DNA of 64,000 nucleotides from Planococcus citreus (lineage in GTDB: Bacteria; Bacillota; Bacilli; Bacillales_A; Planococcaceae), in NCBI RefSeq assembly GCF_003664125.1, contig NZ_RCCP01000001.1:434001-498000 (forward strand). The letters run 5' to 3'. The notes under the pieces are model-generated. The model ran no database searches and had not been told where the DNA came from. It saw only the letters and a program-made list of their open reading frames with translations. Position numbers and translations under genes: made by a program. Shown one piece after another: positions 25,018 to 35,092 of this stretch; position 1 is the stretch's first letter, and the number at the start of each line of letters is the position of its first letter.

Positions 25018-25151
25018 AAAAATTCACACACCTTTTCCGCTTTTCTCCAGTCTACCATTTTTACGTACTTTAAGCAGGATAATTTAGTAAATTTAGAGAA
25101 ACTCAGACATTTATTTGTTTTGAGAAAATATCCCCAGCATTTGTTCCGTTC

Positions 25152-25190
25152 AAAAAAAAGCACGCACCTTATAAACAGGTACGTGCTTTA
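25152..25190 (-). terminator. Terminator of the opp operon
   Basis: AAGCACGTACCT/AGGTGCGTGCTT (one G-U), 7-nt loop, eight T's on the minus strand. Confidence 0.9.
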
Positions 25191-25196
25191 CGAGTT

Positions 25197-26138
25197 CTAT
25201 TTTTTGGCTGCTAGATGCTCTTGAATCTCAGCAAATTCTTTCTCTGAACAATCGACAAAATGGTTCGGTGAAACTTCGCGCATTTTCACATCTTCCCCAT
25301 CCACATAGTTATGGACTGCCGGGTCGTATGCTTTACGCGTACGGTTGCGCTCATAGTTCGGGTCCGGAAGCGGTATCGCCGAAAGCAATGATTGCGTATA
25401 TGGATGCATAGGGTTTTCGTACAATTCGTCAGCTGGCGCCAATTCCACCAACTTACCAAAGTACATAACGCCGATGCGATCTGAAATGTATTTAACCATC
25501 GACAAATCGTGTGCGATGAACAGATACGTCAAACCTTTTTCTTCCTGAAGCTCTTTCAGCAAGTTGACGACCTGGGCCTGGATGGAAACATCGAGAGCAG
25601 AAATCGGCTCATCCGCGATGATAAAGTCCGGATCTACCGCCAGAGCACGCGCAATACCTAAACGCTGGCGCTGCCCGCCTGAGAATTCATGCGGATAACG
25701 GTTCGCGTGCTCTTTATTCAAGCCGACCGTTTCCAATAGGTCATAGACCATTTTCTTGCGGTCGTTGGCGTCTTTTGCCAAACCGTGGATATCGATGCCT
25801 TCAGCGATGATATCCATGACTTTCATCCGTTGGTTCAAGGAAGCATAAGGATCCTGGAAAATCATCTGCATTTTACGGTTGAATTTCTTTAGGTCTTTCT
25901 TGTTTTTCTTGCCGTGCACACTTTCACCTTCATAAAGAACTTGGCCATCTGTCGCATCGTACAAACGAATGATCGAGCGGCCAGTTGTGGATTTTCCGCA
26001 ACCTGACTCGCCTACAAGGCCAAGCGTTTCCCCTTTATAAATATCGAAAGAAATGCCATCGACTGCTTTTACTTCGTTTGCTTTTCCGGCATTGAAATGT
26101 TGTTTGAGGTTCTTGATTTCAACCAATTTTTCAGCCAT
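25197..26138 (-). CDS. oppF: Oligopeptide ABC transporter ATP-binding protein OppF
   Basis: 313 residues. Walker [11 protein letters not shown]-loop [12 protein letters not shown], signature [15 protein letters not shown], Walker [14 protein letters not shown]-loop IAHD, then the oligopeptide-transporter C-terminal extension ([14 protein letters not shown]). One of two ATPases powering OppBC. The start shares 1 bp with the oppD stop. Last gene of oppABCDF. Confidence 0.95.
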   Translation of the reverse strand: MAEKLVEIKNLKQHFNAGKANEVKAVDGISFDIYKGETLGLVGESGCGKSTTGRSIIRLYDATDGQVLYEGESVHGKKNKKDLKKFNRKMQMIFQDPYASLNQRMKVMDIIAEGIDIHGLAKDANDRKKMVYDLLETVGLNKEHANRYPHEFSGGQRQRLGIARALAVDPDFIIADEPISALDVSIQAQVVNLLKELQEEKGLTYLFIAHDLSMVKYISDRIGVMYFGKLVELAPADELYENPMHPYTQSLLSAIPLPDPNYERNRTRKAYDPAVHNYVDGEDVKMREVSPNHFVDCSEKEFAEIQEHLAAKK

Positions 26139-27193
26139 TAGTTCGCGCTCCCTTCATAATAACGGCTTCCAGGGAACTTTTTCATCCGTTCGATAACCAT
26201 TTCAGGCGGTTCAACTGCTGGCGCTTCAGGATGAAGAAGCCATGTGGCCGCCATGTGCGTATCGCTGACTTTAAAGAACGGAGGCGGCTGTTCCATATCG
26301 ATCTTCATGGCGTATTCACTGCGCAGCGCGAATGCATCGCCTTTTGGTGGATCGAGAAGATCCGGCGGCGTGCCAGGAATCGCATACAGTTTTGCATCTT
26401 CTGCATCCATTGAAGGCATTGAACTGAGAAGGCCCCATGTGTATGGATGCTGCGGGTTGTAGAAAATCTCATCGACTGTGCCGATTTCTACGATTTTCCC
26501 TCCGTACATGACTGCTACGCGATCTGCCACGTTTGCCACTACCCCAAGGTCATGGGTGATGAAAATAATCGACGTATCGATTTTCTTCTGCAAGTCTTTC
26601 ATCAATTCCAGGATTTGCGCTTGGATCGTCACATCGAGAGCAGTTGTCGGCTCATCAGCGATCAAGATCTGCGGGTTGCACGCTAGCGCAATGGCAATAA
26701 CGATACGCTGGCGCTGTCCACCTGAGAATTGGTGAGGATATTGTTTCATGCGAAGCTCGGGTTTTGGCATGCCTACTAAACGCAACAAGTCGATCGCGAC
26801 TTTTTTCGCTTCGTCTTTGCTGATTTTTTGGTGCTTCAAAATCGGCTCTGTAATCTGGCGGCCAATCGGCATCGTCGGGTTGAGCGATGTCATAGGATCC
26901 TGGAAAATCATCGAGATGTCTTTTCCGCGGATTTTCTGCATTTCCTTATCGCTCAATTTCGTCAAGTCACGCCCGCCGAAAAGGATTTCACCGTTTTTGA
27001 ATTCTGAAGTTGCTTCGGGCAATAAACGCATGATCGATTTGGTTGTAACGGATTTACCGGAACCGGATTCACCTACGATTGCCAATGTTTCACCTTTATA
27101 TAGATCAAAGTTGACGCCTCGGATTGCCTTTACTTCGCCACCAAATGTGTGGAAGGAAAGTTCGAGGTCTTTTACTTGAAGTATTTTTTCCAT
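26138..27193 (-). CDS. oppD: Oligopeptide ABC transporter ATP-binding protein OppD
   Basis: 351 residues. Walker [37 protein letters not shown] signature, [12 protein letters not shown]alker B and THD. OppD partners OppF as the asymmetric ATPase pair. The C-terminal region usually carries an iron-sulfur or cysteine cluster in some homologues; I see no Cys-rich motif here. AGGAGG start region; 15 bp after oppC. Confidence 0.95.
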   Translation of the reverse strand: MEKILQVKDLELSFHTFGGEVKAIRGVNFDLYKGETLAIVGESGSGKSVTTKSIMRLLPEATSEFKNGEILFGGRDLTKLSDKEMQKIRGKDISMIFQDPMTSLNPTMPIGRQITEPILKHQKISKDEAKKVAIDLLRLVGMPKPELRMKQYPHQFSGGQRQRIVIAIALACNPQILIADEPTTALDVTIQAQILELMKDLQKKIDTSIIFITHDLGVVANVADRVAVMYGGKIVEIGTVDEIFYNPQHPYTWGLLSSMPSMDAEDAKLYAIPGTPPDLLDPPKGDAFALRSEYAMKIDMEQPPPFFKVSDTHMAATWLLHPEAPAVEPPEMVIERMKKFPGSRYYEGSAN

Positions 27194-27208
27194 CTAAGGC
27201 TTTCCTCC

Positions 27209-28228
27209 TTAATCTTTCATCTTCGGATCGAGCGCATCGCGCAAGCCGTCACCGATTAGGTTAAATGCGATCATGATCAAACTCAACACGACAGCCGGGA
27301 ACAAAAGAATATGCGGCTGATACTGGATCAGTTTATACCCATCATTGATCAATGTCCCAAGAGACGCATCCGGAGCTTGAAGCCCGAGCCCGATAAAGCT
27401 CAAGAATGCTTCGAAGAAAATCGCGCCTGGGATCGTGAACATCGTGTTGATGATGATGACGCCAAGAACGTTCGGCATCAAATGCTTCCAGATGATGCGG
27501 GTATCGCTTGCGCCAAGCGTGCGGGCTGCGAGGACGAATTCCTGGCTCTTATATTTAAGAACCTGACCACGCACCACCCGCGACATTCCGGTCCAACCGG
27601 TAATCGTCAAGGCGATGATGATCGCGAGTATCCCCGGGTCCATGATAAGGATAAAGAGGATAACGACGACCAGGTTTGGAATACCTGTCAAAATCTCAAC
27701 AATACGCTGCATGACATCATCCACACGGCCTCCGAAGTAACCAGAGATCCCGCCATAAATGACACCGATCAACATATCGATTGCTGCTGCCACGAAGGCG
27801 ATAAACAAGGATACTTGAGTTCCTTTCCATACACGAGAGAACATATCACGGCCGAGGCCATCCGTCCCGAACCAATAATTCTGTTCGACATTTTTCATTT
27901 CATACAAATCGACTTCACGGCCGCCTAATGTACCAACACCATCCATGATACCAAGGTTTTCGATAACAGGCATTTTCGGCGGCAAGTTGGCATGTGTAAT
28001 GGTCTGGTCATTTGGTTCGTAAGGGCTGATCATTGGTCCGATAAAGGACATGAGAACAATCAAGCCAAAGAGAATCAAACTGATGATTGCTCCTTTGTTT
28101 TTCTTCAGGCTGCGCCAAGCATCCTGCCAAAAGCTGACACTTGGTTTGGAGATTTTTTCTGCCTCTTGTGTATCTCTAGGGATGCGAGTGAATGCATCTT
28201 GAGGAAGCTTTTCATAATTCTGTGTCAT
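27209..28228 (-). CDS. oppC: Oligopeptide ABC transporter permease OppC
   Basis: 339 residues. Long cytoplasmic N-terminus (about 1-45), then six membrane segments; large external loop after helix 1. EAA motif region RTLGASDTRIIWKHLMPNVLG contacts the ATPases. Start shares 1 bp with the oppB stop. Forms the channel with OppB. Confidence 0.94.
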   Translation of the reverse strand: MTQNYEKLPQDAFTRIPRDTQEAEKISKPSVSFWQDAWRSLKKNKGAIISLILFGLIVLMSFIGPMISPYEPNDQTITHANLPPKMPVIENLGIMDGVGTLGGREVDLYEMKNVEQNYWFGTDGLGRDMFSRVWKGTQVSLFIAFVAAAIDMLIGVIYGGISGYFGGRVDDVMQRIVEILTGIPNLVVVILFILIMDPGILAIIIALTITGWTGMSRVVRGQVLKYKSQEFVLAARTLGASDTRIIWKHLMPNVLGVIIINTMFTIPGAIFFEAFLSFIGLGLQAPDASLGTLINDGYKLIQYQPHILLFPAVVLSLIMIAFNLIGDGLRDALDPKMKD

Positions 28229-29163
28229 TAACTCTTACCTCCTGAAAGACGAATACGAGGATCGATGACGCCGTACAAAATATCCACAACCAAAATGACG
28301 ACAATTAAGAATACAGAGAAGAAAATGGTTGTACCCATGATAATTGAGAAGTCATTGACCATGATTGATTTTACGAATTGCTCACCGATTCCAGGAATCG
28401 CAAAAATCTGCTCGACTACGAGTGAACCTGTCAAAATGCTGACTGCCATCGGCCCAAGAACCGTAATCAGTGGAATTAAAGCATTTCGGAATGCGTGTTT
28501 GAAAGCGATTTCAGACCCGCTGGCCCCTTTAGCTTTTGCTAACGTGATGTAGTCAGATCCAAGAACTTCGATCATTTCTGTACGAATAAACCGTGCAGCC
28601 GTTGCCAGTGGGAACATCGCCAATGCTATTGATGGCAATACGCTGGACATGAATCCATCTTTCCACAGCGCCACTGGGAACAGGTCCCATTTTAAACCGA
28701 GCCAATATTGTAGCATGGATGCAAAAACAAACGATGGAATGGATATACCGATGATTGCAACAATCGTACTGCCATAATCCACCCATGTATTTTGCCTGAG
28801 CGCCGCGACCATCCCGAATAGGATTCCAAGAACAGTTCCGAGGAGCATTCCTTGGAATCCGATCTGGGCTGACGGCCCCATGCGGCTTAAAATAACATCC
28901 GTTACGTTTGCGCCTTTGAATTGGTTAATCGAAATACCCAAATCACCTTGTAGCAAACCAAACATATAATCGAAATATTGAACAGGAAGGGGTTGGTCCA
29001 GTCCGTACCGTGCCTCTACGACTGCCCGTTGTTCAGGAGATAGCTTATCTGCGGAAGCAATTGGGGAACCTGGTAATATTTTCATCAAGAAAAATGTAAA
29101 CGTGGCAATAAGCGCTAAGGTGATGAACATATAAATTAATCTTTTTCCAATATAGCGTGCCAT
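28228..29163 (-). CDS. oppB: Oligopeptide ABC transporter permease OppB
   Basis: 311 residues with six membrane segments and the typical N-terminus ARYIGKRLIYMFITL. EAA-type motif AKGASGSEIAFKHAFRNALIP sits before the last helices. First of the permease/ATPase genes, 185 bp after oppA and separated from it by a strong hairpin, so probably expressed at a lower level than the binding protein. Confidence 0.94.
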   Translation of the reverse strand: MARYIGKRLIYMFITLALIATFTFFLMKILPGSPIASADKLSPEQRAVVEARYGLDQPLPVQYFDYMFGLLQGDLGISINQFKGANVTDVILSRMGPSAQIGFQGMLLGTVLGILFGMVAALRQNTWVDYGSTIVAIIGISIPSFVFASMLQYWLGLKWDLFPVALWKDGFMSSVLPSIALAMFPLATAARFIRTEMIEVLGSDYITLAKAKGASGSEIAFKHAFRNALIPLITVLGPMAVSILTGSLVVEQIFAIPGIGEQFVKSIMVNDFSIIMGTTIFFSVFLIVVILVVDILYGVIDPRIRLSGGKS

Positions 29164-29273
29164 GGTGCACCTCCAAAATAAAATCGCTCTATTATATCAA
29201 GCATCAATCGACACTTGTATTTTTCTGATTAAGCAGAATACCGTTAATTTTCGGTGAATTTATCTACAGTAGA

Positions 29274-29309
29274 AAAGAGAGTATATCAATCCCTTGATAT
29301 ACTCTCTTT
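29274..29309 (-). terminator. Intercistronic hairpin between oppA and oppB
   Basis: 16-bp perfect stem AAAGAGAGTATATCAA/TTGATATACTCTCTTT with 4-nt loop, followed by only a short T stretch. Likely a partial terminator and/or mRNA 3' stabiliser for oppA. Confidence 0.7.
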
Positions 29310-29347
29310 CTATTATGTTTTCCTAAAGTACATTCAGTTGGGAATTC

Positions 29348-31060
29348 TTATTCCTTACCGGAAATGTAAGCCCATTTGTAGCTGTAATCTCCACCGAATG
29401 GGTGTTTGATGATGTTGTTAACATATGGCTTTTGAAGGGACATGATACCGCGCTGATAGATCGGTGCGATAGCAGCGTCTTCTTCAATCAAGATTTTTTC
29501 AGCTTGAGCCATTGCTTCCCAGCGTCCTTCAGCATCCTGTGCCAATTCGCCTTTAGCTTGCTCAACCAAGTTATCGAACTCTTCACTAGAGTAAGACATC
29601 AAGTTGTGAGAAGAGCCAGTTACGAATAGGTCGATGAATGTCATTGGATCCTGGTAGTCAGGGCCCCATCCAGAGTTTTGGATATCGTAGTCTTGTGCTT
29701 CATCAAGCTCAAGGCGTACGCCGAATGGTACAGCTTTCAAGTTAACTGTCAAACCTTCAAGGTTTGTTTCAAGTTGCTCTTTCAAGTAAGCATCCATTTT
29801 ACCTGCAAGCTCAGAGTCGCCGCCGAGAAGTTCCATAGTCACTTCTGTTTCGCCGATTTCCTCTAGGCCTTTTTCCCAATAAGTTTTCGCTTCTTCAGCG
29901 TTGAATGGCAGCATGTCTCCGTTGATATCACGGAAATCTTCGCCAGCTTCGTTGAAGGAGAAATCAGTTGGTACAAGGTAGTTAGCTGGAAGTGATCCGT
30001 TTGCTAGAACTACATCTACAAGGTCTTGCTTGTTGAAGCCAGTAGCAATCGCTTTACGGATGTTTTCGTTAGCAAGTGGAGTTTCTTCGCCATTACGTTC
30101 TTGGTTAAATTTCAAGTAGAACAAAGTTGGTTCAAGTTCTTTCACCACTTCTGGGTCTTCAGCATATTGCATTGCGAATTCGCCAGAAAGTCCGACACGG
30201 TCTTTTTCACCAGATTGGTAAAGGTTAACTTGCGTAGAAGTTTCTTTTACAACGTCAACATTGATTGTTTCAAGTTGAACAGTTTCAGCATCCCAGTACT
30301 CAGCGTTTTTCTCCATTGTCCAAGTCAGGCCAGTGCCATCCCAGTTAGTAAGAGTGAACGGTCCGTTGTATAGGATTGTTTCAGAGTTAGAAGCGTAGTT
30401 ATCGCCTTGCTCAGTTACGAATTCTTCGTTCAATGGGTAGAATGTACCGAAAGCCATCAATGACATGAAGTAAGGAGTCGGGCGCTCAAGTTCTACGACA
30501 AGAGTCTTGTCGTCTTCAGCTGTGATTCCTAGTTCAGAGACTTCCATGTCCCCTTCAGATACTTCTGTAGCGTTTTTAATTGTTCCTGCCATCATGTATG
30601 GTCCGTAAGGTGAACCGGTGGCTGGATCAATCGCGCGCTGCCAAGCATAGACGAAATCGTTAGCTGTGATCGGTGTACCGTCCGACCAGTTAGCATCACG
30701 TAGTTTGAAAGTATACGTCAAGCCATCTTCACTGATCTCAGGCTCGCCATCAGCAAGTGCAGGTTCAGCAATGTTTTCTTGGTTCAAGCGGAACAAACCT
30801 TCGTTTACGTTGTTAAGGATGTTGAATGCTACTGCATCCTCAGCAATCGAAGAATCCATTGACGGAATTTCTGCTCCTTCGACCAAGTTTAGTTCTTGTA
30901 CAGAGTCAGGCTCGCCGCCGTTGCCTTCTGCGCCTTCTGTACCTTCTGTGTCTGTGTTTTCTGTCCCAGTATCAGTGTCGTCTCCGCCGCCGCAAGCAGC
31001 TAGGAAAGCACTAAGTACCAAAACCAGGCCAAGTAGCCATAAAATCTTGCTGTTTTTCAC
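29348..31060 (-). CDS. oppA: Oligopeptide-binding lipoprotein OppA
   Basis: 570 residues. Signal peptide with lipobox LAAC (LVLVLSAFLAACGGG) and a Thr/Glu/Gly-rich linker after the cysteine. Family SBP_bac_5: EIPSMDSSIAEDAVAFNILNNVNEGLFRL, YTFKLRDANWSDGTPITANDFVYAW. The GTG at 31060 has AAGGGGG 8 nt upstream; the ATG at 31099 has no ribosome site, and the CodY-like box lies between them, which also favours the GTG. Captures peptides for OppBCDF; first gene of the operon. Confidence 0.94.
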   Translation of the reverse strand: MKNSKILWLLGLVLVLSAFLAACGGGDDTDTGTENTDTEGTEGAEGNGGEPDSVQELNLVEGAEIPSMDSSIAEDAVAFNILNNVNEGLFRLNQENIAEPALADGEPEISEDGLTYTFKLRDANWSDGTPITANDFVYAWQRAIDPATGSPYGPYMMAGTIKNATEVSEGDMEVSELGITAEDDKTLVVELERPTPYFMSLMAFGTFYPLNEEFVTEQGDNYASNSETILYNGPFTLTNWDGTGLTWTMEKNAEYWDAETVQLETINVDVVKETSTQVNLYQSGEKDRVGLSGEFAMQYAEDPEVVKELEPTLFYLKFNQERNGEETPLANENIRKAIATGFNKQDLVDVVLANGSLPANYLVPTDFSFNEAGEDFRDINGDMLPFNAEEAKTYWEKGLEEIGETEVTMELLGGDSELAGKMDAYLKEQLETNLEGLTVNLKAVPFGVRLELDEAQDYDIQNSGWGPDYQDPMTFIDLFVTGSSHNLMSYSSEEFDNLVEQAKGELAQDAEGRWEAMAQAEKILIEEDAAIAPIYQRGIMSLQKPYVNNIIKHPFGGDYSYKWAYISGKE

Positions 31061-31076
31061 TGATTTTGCCCCCTTA

Positions 31077-31091
31077 AATTTTCTGAAAAAT
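31077..31091. promoter_or_regulatory. CodY box of opp
   Basis: AATTTTCTGAAAAAT: 14 of 15 match to the CodY consensus AATTTTCWGAAAATT. It lies between the -10 and the GTG start, where bound CodY would block the opp transcript in amino-acid-rich cells. Confidence 0.7.
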
Positions 31092-31104
31092 TGGTACATG
31101 ATTA

Positions 31105-31132
31105 ATTATACATAAATATTTTTTGTTGTACA
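31105..31132 (-). promoter_or_regulatory. Promoter of oppA
   Basis: TGTACA-16 bp-TATAAT; the -10 is strong, the -35 matches 4 of 6. Confidence 0.6.
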
Positions 31133-31251
31133 GCGTTTTTTTTGGAATATTTTACACTTTCACCATTAATCATGCTGTTCACAATATCACTAATAGGCTG
31201 AAAAGCGCGTCATGTAAGCGTTTTCTTATCAGATGAATTTCGAATAATTTT

Positions 31252-31280
31252 TTGATTTTTTTTGTTATTTCTTCTACAAT
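31252..31280 (+). promoter_or_regulatory. Promoter of the DUF3899 gene
   Basis: TTGATT-17 bp-TACAAT, 23 bp upstream of the ATG. Confidence 0.65.
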
Positions 31281-31302
31281 AAGAACGAATAGGGGTGCCA
31301 TA

Positions 31303-31644
31303 ATGAAAAAAATAATCATCGGAATTGCCGCTGTGCAATTGGTCATCGTACTGACGATGCTTGTGCGAAGCGAACCGTTTTCACTGCTGTCATATATCAA
31401 TAACTCCTTTATCTACGGGGGCATCCTTGTATTTTTCGGTGCCTGGGTATTCGTCGTCCGGACAGGGGTTTTCGACGTATTTACGATGAGCATGCGCAAG
31501 GTGTTCAAAAGCAAGTCCACGCTCGAGGACGACGAGATGCGCCTCCCATCGGAAGTGTTGGCATTCTCAAGTTCCCCACTCTTGATCGTGGGCGGGGCGA
31601 CTTTGGTTGCCATGGCTATTTCTTTGGCGTTCTATCAATCGTAG
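31303..31644 (+). CDS. DUF3899 membrane protein
   Basis: 113 residues, ATG 31303 with AGGGG upstream. Three hydrophobic stretches: about 4-22, 30-52 and 93-111; a basic-acidic cytosolic loop (MRKVFKSKSTLEDDEMRLPSE) between the second and third. DUF3899 proteins occur in Bacillales but no function is known. Divergent from oppA and upstream of trpS. Confidence 0.8.
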   Translation: MKKIIIGIAAVQLVIVLTMLVRSEPFSLLSYINNSFIYGGILVFFGAWVFVVRTGVFDVFTMSMRKVFKSKSTLEDDEMRLPSEVLAFSSSPLLIVGGATLVAMAISLAFYQS

Positions 31645-31653
31645 AATTGCGTA

Positions 31654-31682
31654 TTGCAGCGCCAATCTCTTTTGTATTATAA
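31654..31682 (+). promoter_or_regulatory. Promoter of the trpS T-box transcript
   Basis: TTGCAG-17 bp-TATAAT. A second TTGACA (31705) and TATAAT (31735) exist but are 24 bp apart and so unlikely to pair. Confidence 0.6.
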
Positions 31683-31734
31683 TAAATTCAATACAAAATG
31701 AGCGTTGACAAAGAGTAGTAAATGCAGTTTCTTC

Positions 31735-32969
<1,235 letters not shown>

Positions 32970-32990
32970 GGCACTTCCCTCTCTCAAAAT

Positions 32991-33033
32991 AAAAAGGATG
33001 AACGAAGTGGTATGCCACTTGTTCATCCTTTTT
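32991..33033. terminator. Bidirectional terminator between trpS and appC
   Basis: AAAAAGGATGAAC-AAGTGG paired with CCACTT-GTTCATCCTTTTT, TATG loop, one bulged G. T/A runs on both sides. Confidence 0.88.
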
Positions 33034-33045
33034 GTTTTGTTTAAA

Positions 33046-33963
33046 TTAACGCAACGATTTCGGATTCAACGCATCCTTCAACCCTTCCCCGATAAAGTTG
33101 ATCGACAGGATCGTCAAGGTAATAATGATGGCTGGAGGCATCCAGATCCATGGCTTGCCTTGCAGGACATCCGGCTCGTTGGCAGAAGACAGCATATTGC
33201 CCCAGCTCGGTGTCGCTTGCGGGACGCCAAAGCCTAAATAGCTAAGTGCCGATTCGATGACAATCATCGTCGCAAAAATTAAGGTCCCTTGCACGATGAT
33301 GGTCGAGATGACATTGGGCAACAGATGTTTCGTGATGACTTTGAACGGGGAACAGCCGATCGATAAAGCGGCCAGGATATACTCATTCTCTTTTTCTGCC
33401 AACACTTTGCTGCGCACCAAGCGGGCGACGCCCCCCCAGCTGAGCGCACCGATGACCATGATCAAGACCCATAAGCCATCCACGATGCCATAGAGGATCG
33501 TGTTCAAAACGATGACGAAGACAAGGAACGGGAAATTCAATACGAAATCCGTGAAGCGCATCAAGATGCTGTCGATAAAGCCGCCGAAAAATCCGGCAAG
33601 CGCGCCGACCACTGTTCCTAAAGTAATGACAATGAGCGTTGCACTAAAACCGACCAATAGCGAAATTCGGCCCCCGTAGAACAAACGCGTCAAGACATCG
33701 CGCCCGCTTTTATCCGTTCCGAGAAGGTGTTCGCCGTTCGGCTCGATATTCATCGCGCTGATATTGACTTTTGAAATATCCGGCAGCGGCGACAACACCG
33801 GTGCGATAAATGGTGCCGATAACGACATTAAAGTGACCAGTACGATAAAAAAGGAACTGATCATCGCCAATTTATTGCGCACGAATTTCCTTCTGGCAAT
33901 CTGCCAAGGAGACAAGCTTCTTTCCGGCTTCTTCTGTTGGGTAATGGTAGTTGATGATGCCAT
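33046..33963 (-). CDS. appC: Peptide ABC transporter permease AppC
   Basis: 305 residues; six membrane segments. EAA-type segment AALSIGCSPFKVITKHLLPNVISTI and GTDKSGRDVLTRLFYGGRISLLVGF (the DppC/AppC domain start). Partner permease of AppB. Start 16 bp downstream of the appB stop with GGAGGA. Last gene of appDFABC. Confidence 0.93.
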   Translation of the reverse strand: MASSTTITQQKKPERSLSPWQIARRKFVRNKLAMISSFFIVLVTLMSLSAPFIAPVLSPLPDISKVNISAMNIEPNGEHLLGTDKSGRDVLTRLFYGGRISLLVGFSATLIVITLGTVVGALAGFFGGFIDSILMRFTDFVLNFPFLVFVIVLNTILYGIVDGLWVLIMVIGALSWGGVARLVRSKVLAEKENEYILAALSIGCSPFKVITKHLLPNVISTIIVQGTLIFATMIVIESALSYLGFGVPQATPSWGNMLSSANEPDVLQGKPWIWMPPAIIITLTILSINFIGEGLKDALNPKSLR

Positions 33964-33978
33964 TTTACTGCTTCCTCC

Positions 33979-34944
33979 TCAATCCAGGCGAATTCGTGGG
34001 TCCACGACGCCGTATAGAATATCTGCCAATAAATTACCAAACAATGTAAGGAACGACAAAAGCATGGTCAAGGCCATCAATGTTGGATAGTCCCGGCTCG
34101 TCACGGATTCCAAGAACAGCTGGCCGATGCCCGGATAAGTGAAAATCGTCTCTGTGATGATGGCTCCACCAATCAACGCGGCAAAATCAAAGCCGAGAAA
34201 AGTGACCAACGGAATGATCGAATTGCGCAGGATATGTACATTATAGATTTTCTTCATCGGCGTACCCTTCGCGCGCGCTGTCCGGACAAAGTCTTTGCGG
34301 GAATTCTCGATGATGTCATTGCGTAAAAATTGCGTGTAGCTCGCCGTGCTCATTGCCCCGAGAACAATCGCCGGCAGCAACACATGGTGCATGCGGCTTA
34401 CATAGTATTCAAAGCTTCCCTGTTCTGTCAAAATATCGACTGAGCCCGCAAACGGGAACCAGTTCAACTGGAATGCAAAAATATAAATTGCGAAAACGGC
34501 AGCGACAAAAGATGGAATTGCCAGCATGACGTAGTTGAACCCTGCAATGGCGTTATCACCTAAAGTATAAGGCCGCCTGCCTGAATACATACCCATGATA
34601 AACGCCATGATGTAAGTGATGATGAGTGCCGTAACACCCAACAATAAAGTATTCGGCACTTTTTCCATGATCAAATCGAATACAGGGATTTTAAAGCGTG
34701 TGGATTTTCCGAAATCCCCTTGGATGAATCCAGTGATCCAGTTAAAATACTGGATTGGCAACGGATCGTTATAGCCGAGTTTTTCGCGCATTTCCGCTAT
34801 GTACTCCGGGTTGGTATTGAGCGGATCGATTTCCCCGCTGAGTGAATCGCCGGGCATCAGTTTGGCGAGGCTGAAGACAACGATGGAAATCAAGATCAGC
34901 ATCGGTATCATTCCAAGCAATCGTCTAATCGAATATTTAAGCAT
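33979..34944 (-). CDS. appB: Peptide ABC transporter permease AppB
   Basis: 321 residues. LKYSIRRLLGMIPMLILISIVVF opens the family; six membrane segments; EAA motif RAKGTPMKKIYNVHILRNSIIP. ATG 34944 with AAGGAGAG 5 nt upstream; the long open frame further upstream runs through two hairpins and is rejected. Separated from appA by 148 bp of structured RNA. Confidence 0.93.
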   Translation of the reverse strand: MLKYSIRRLLGMIPMLILISIVVFSLAKLMPGDSLSGEIDPLNTNPEYIAEMREKLGYNDPLPIQYFNWITGFIQGDFGKSTRFKIPVFDLIMEKVPNTLLLGVTALIITYIMAFIMGMYSGRRPYTLGDNAIAGFNYVMLAIPSFVAAVFAIYIFAFQLNWFPFAGSVDILTEQGSFEYYVSRMHHVLLPAIVLGAMSTASYTQFLRNDIIENSRKDFVRTARAKGTPMKKIYNVHILRNSIIPLVTFLGFDFAALIGGAIITETIFTYPGIGQLFLESVTSRDYPTLMALTMLLSFLTLFGNLLADILYGVVDPRIRLD

Positions 34945-34985
34945 AGGTACTCTCCTTGTCTGATAGGTTCTCGGCTGTGCTCTCG

Positions 34986-35027
34986 TGCACGGTAAGGATT
35001 GTTTTTTGAAACAGCCCTTACCGTGCA
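34986..35027 (-). repeat. Hairpin 2 in the appA-appB spacer
   Basis: TGCACGGTAAGG/CCTTACCGTGCA, 12-bp perfect arms with a partly paired inner loop of 18 nt; no T run behind it. Confidence 0.75.
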
Positions 35028-35046
35028 TAAGAGCTTCATATAAAGA

Positions 35047-35077
35047 TTCAACGATGGGCGGACCGCCCATCGTTGAA
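35047..35077 (-). repeat. Hairpin 1 in the appA-appB spacer
   Basis: TTCAACGATGGGCGG and its exact complement with a single A between (15-bp arms): near-palindromic. Sits 16 bp after the appA stop; weak T stretch behind. As RNA the loop would open to 3-5 nt. Confidence 0.8.
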
Positions 35078-35092
35078 GGTTTGTTGCTGATT

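Noticed and set aside
29274..29309. Hairpin after oppA as a full terminator
   Set aside because: T tract is short and oppB has no clear own promoter in the 110 bp that follow; treated as partial terminator or stabiliser.
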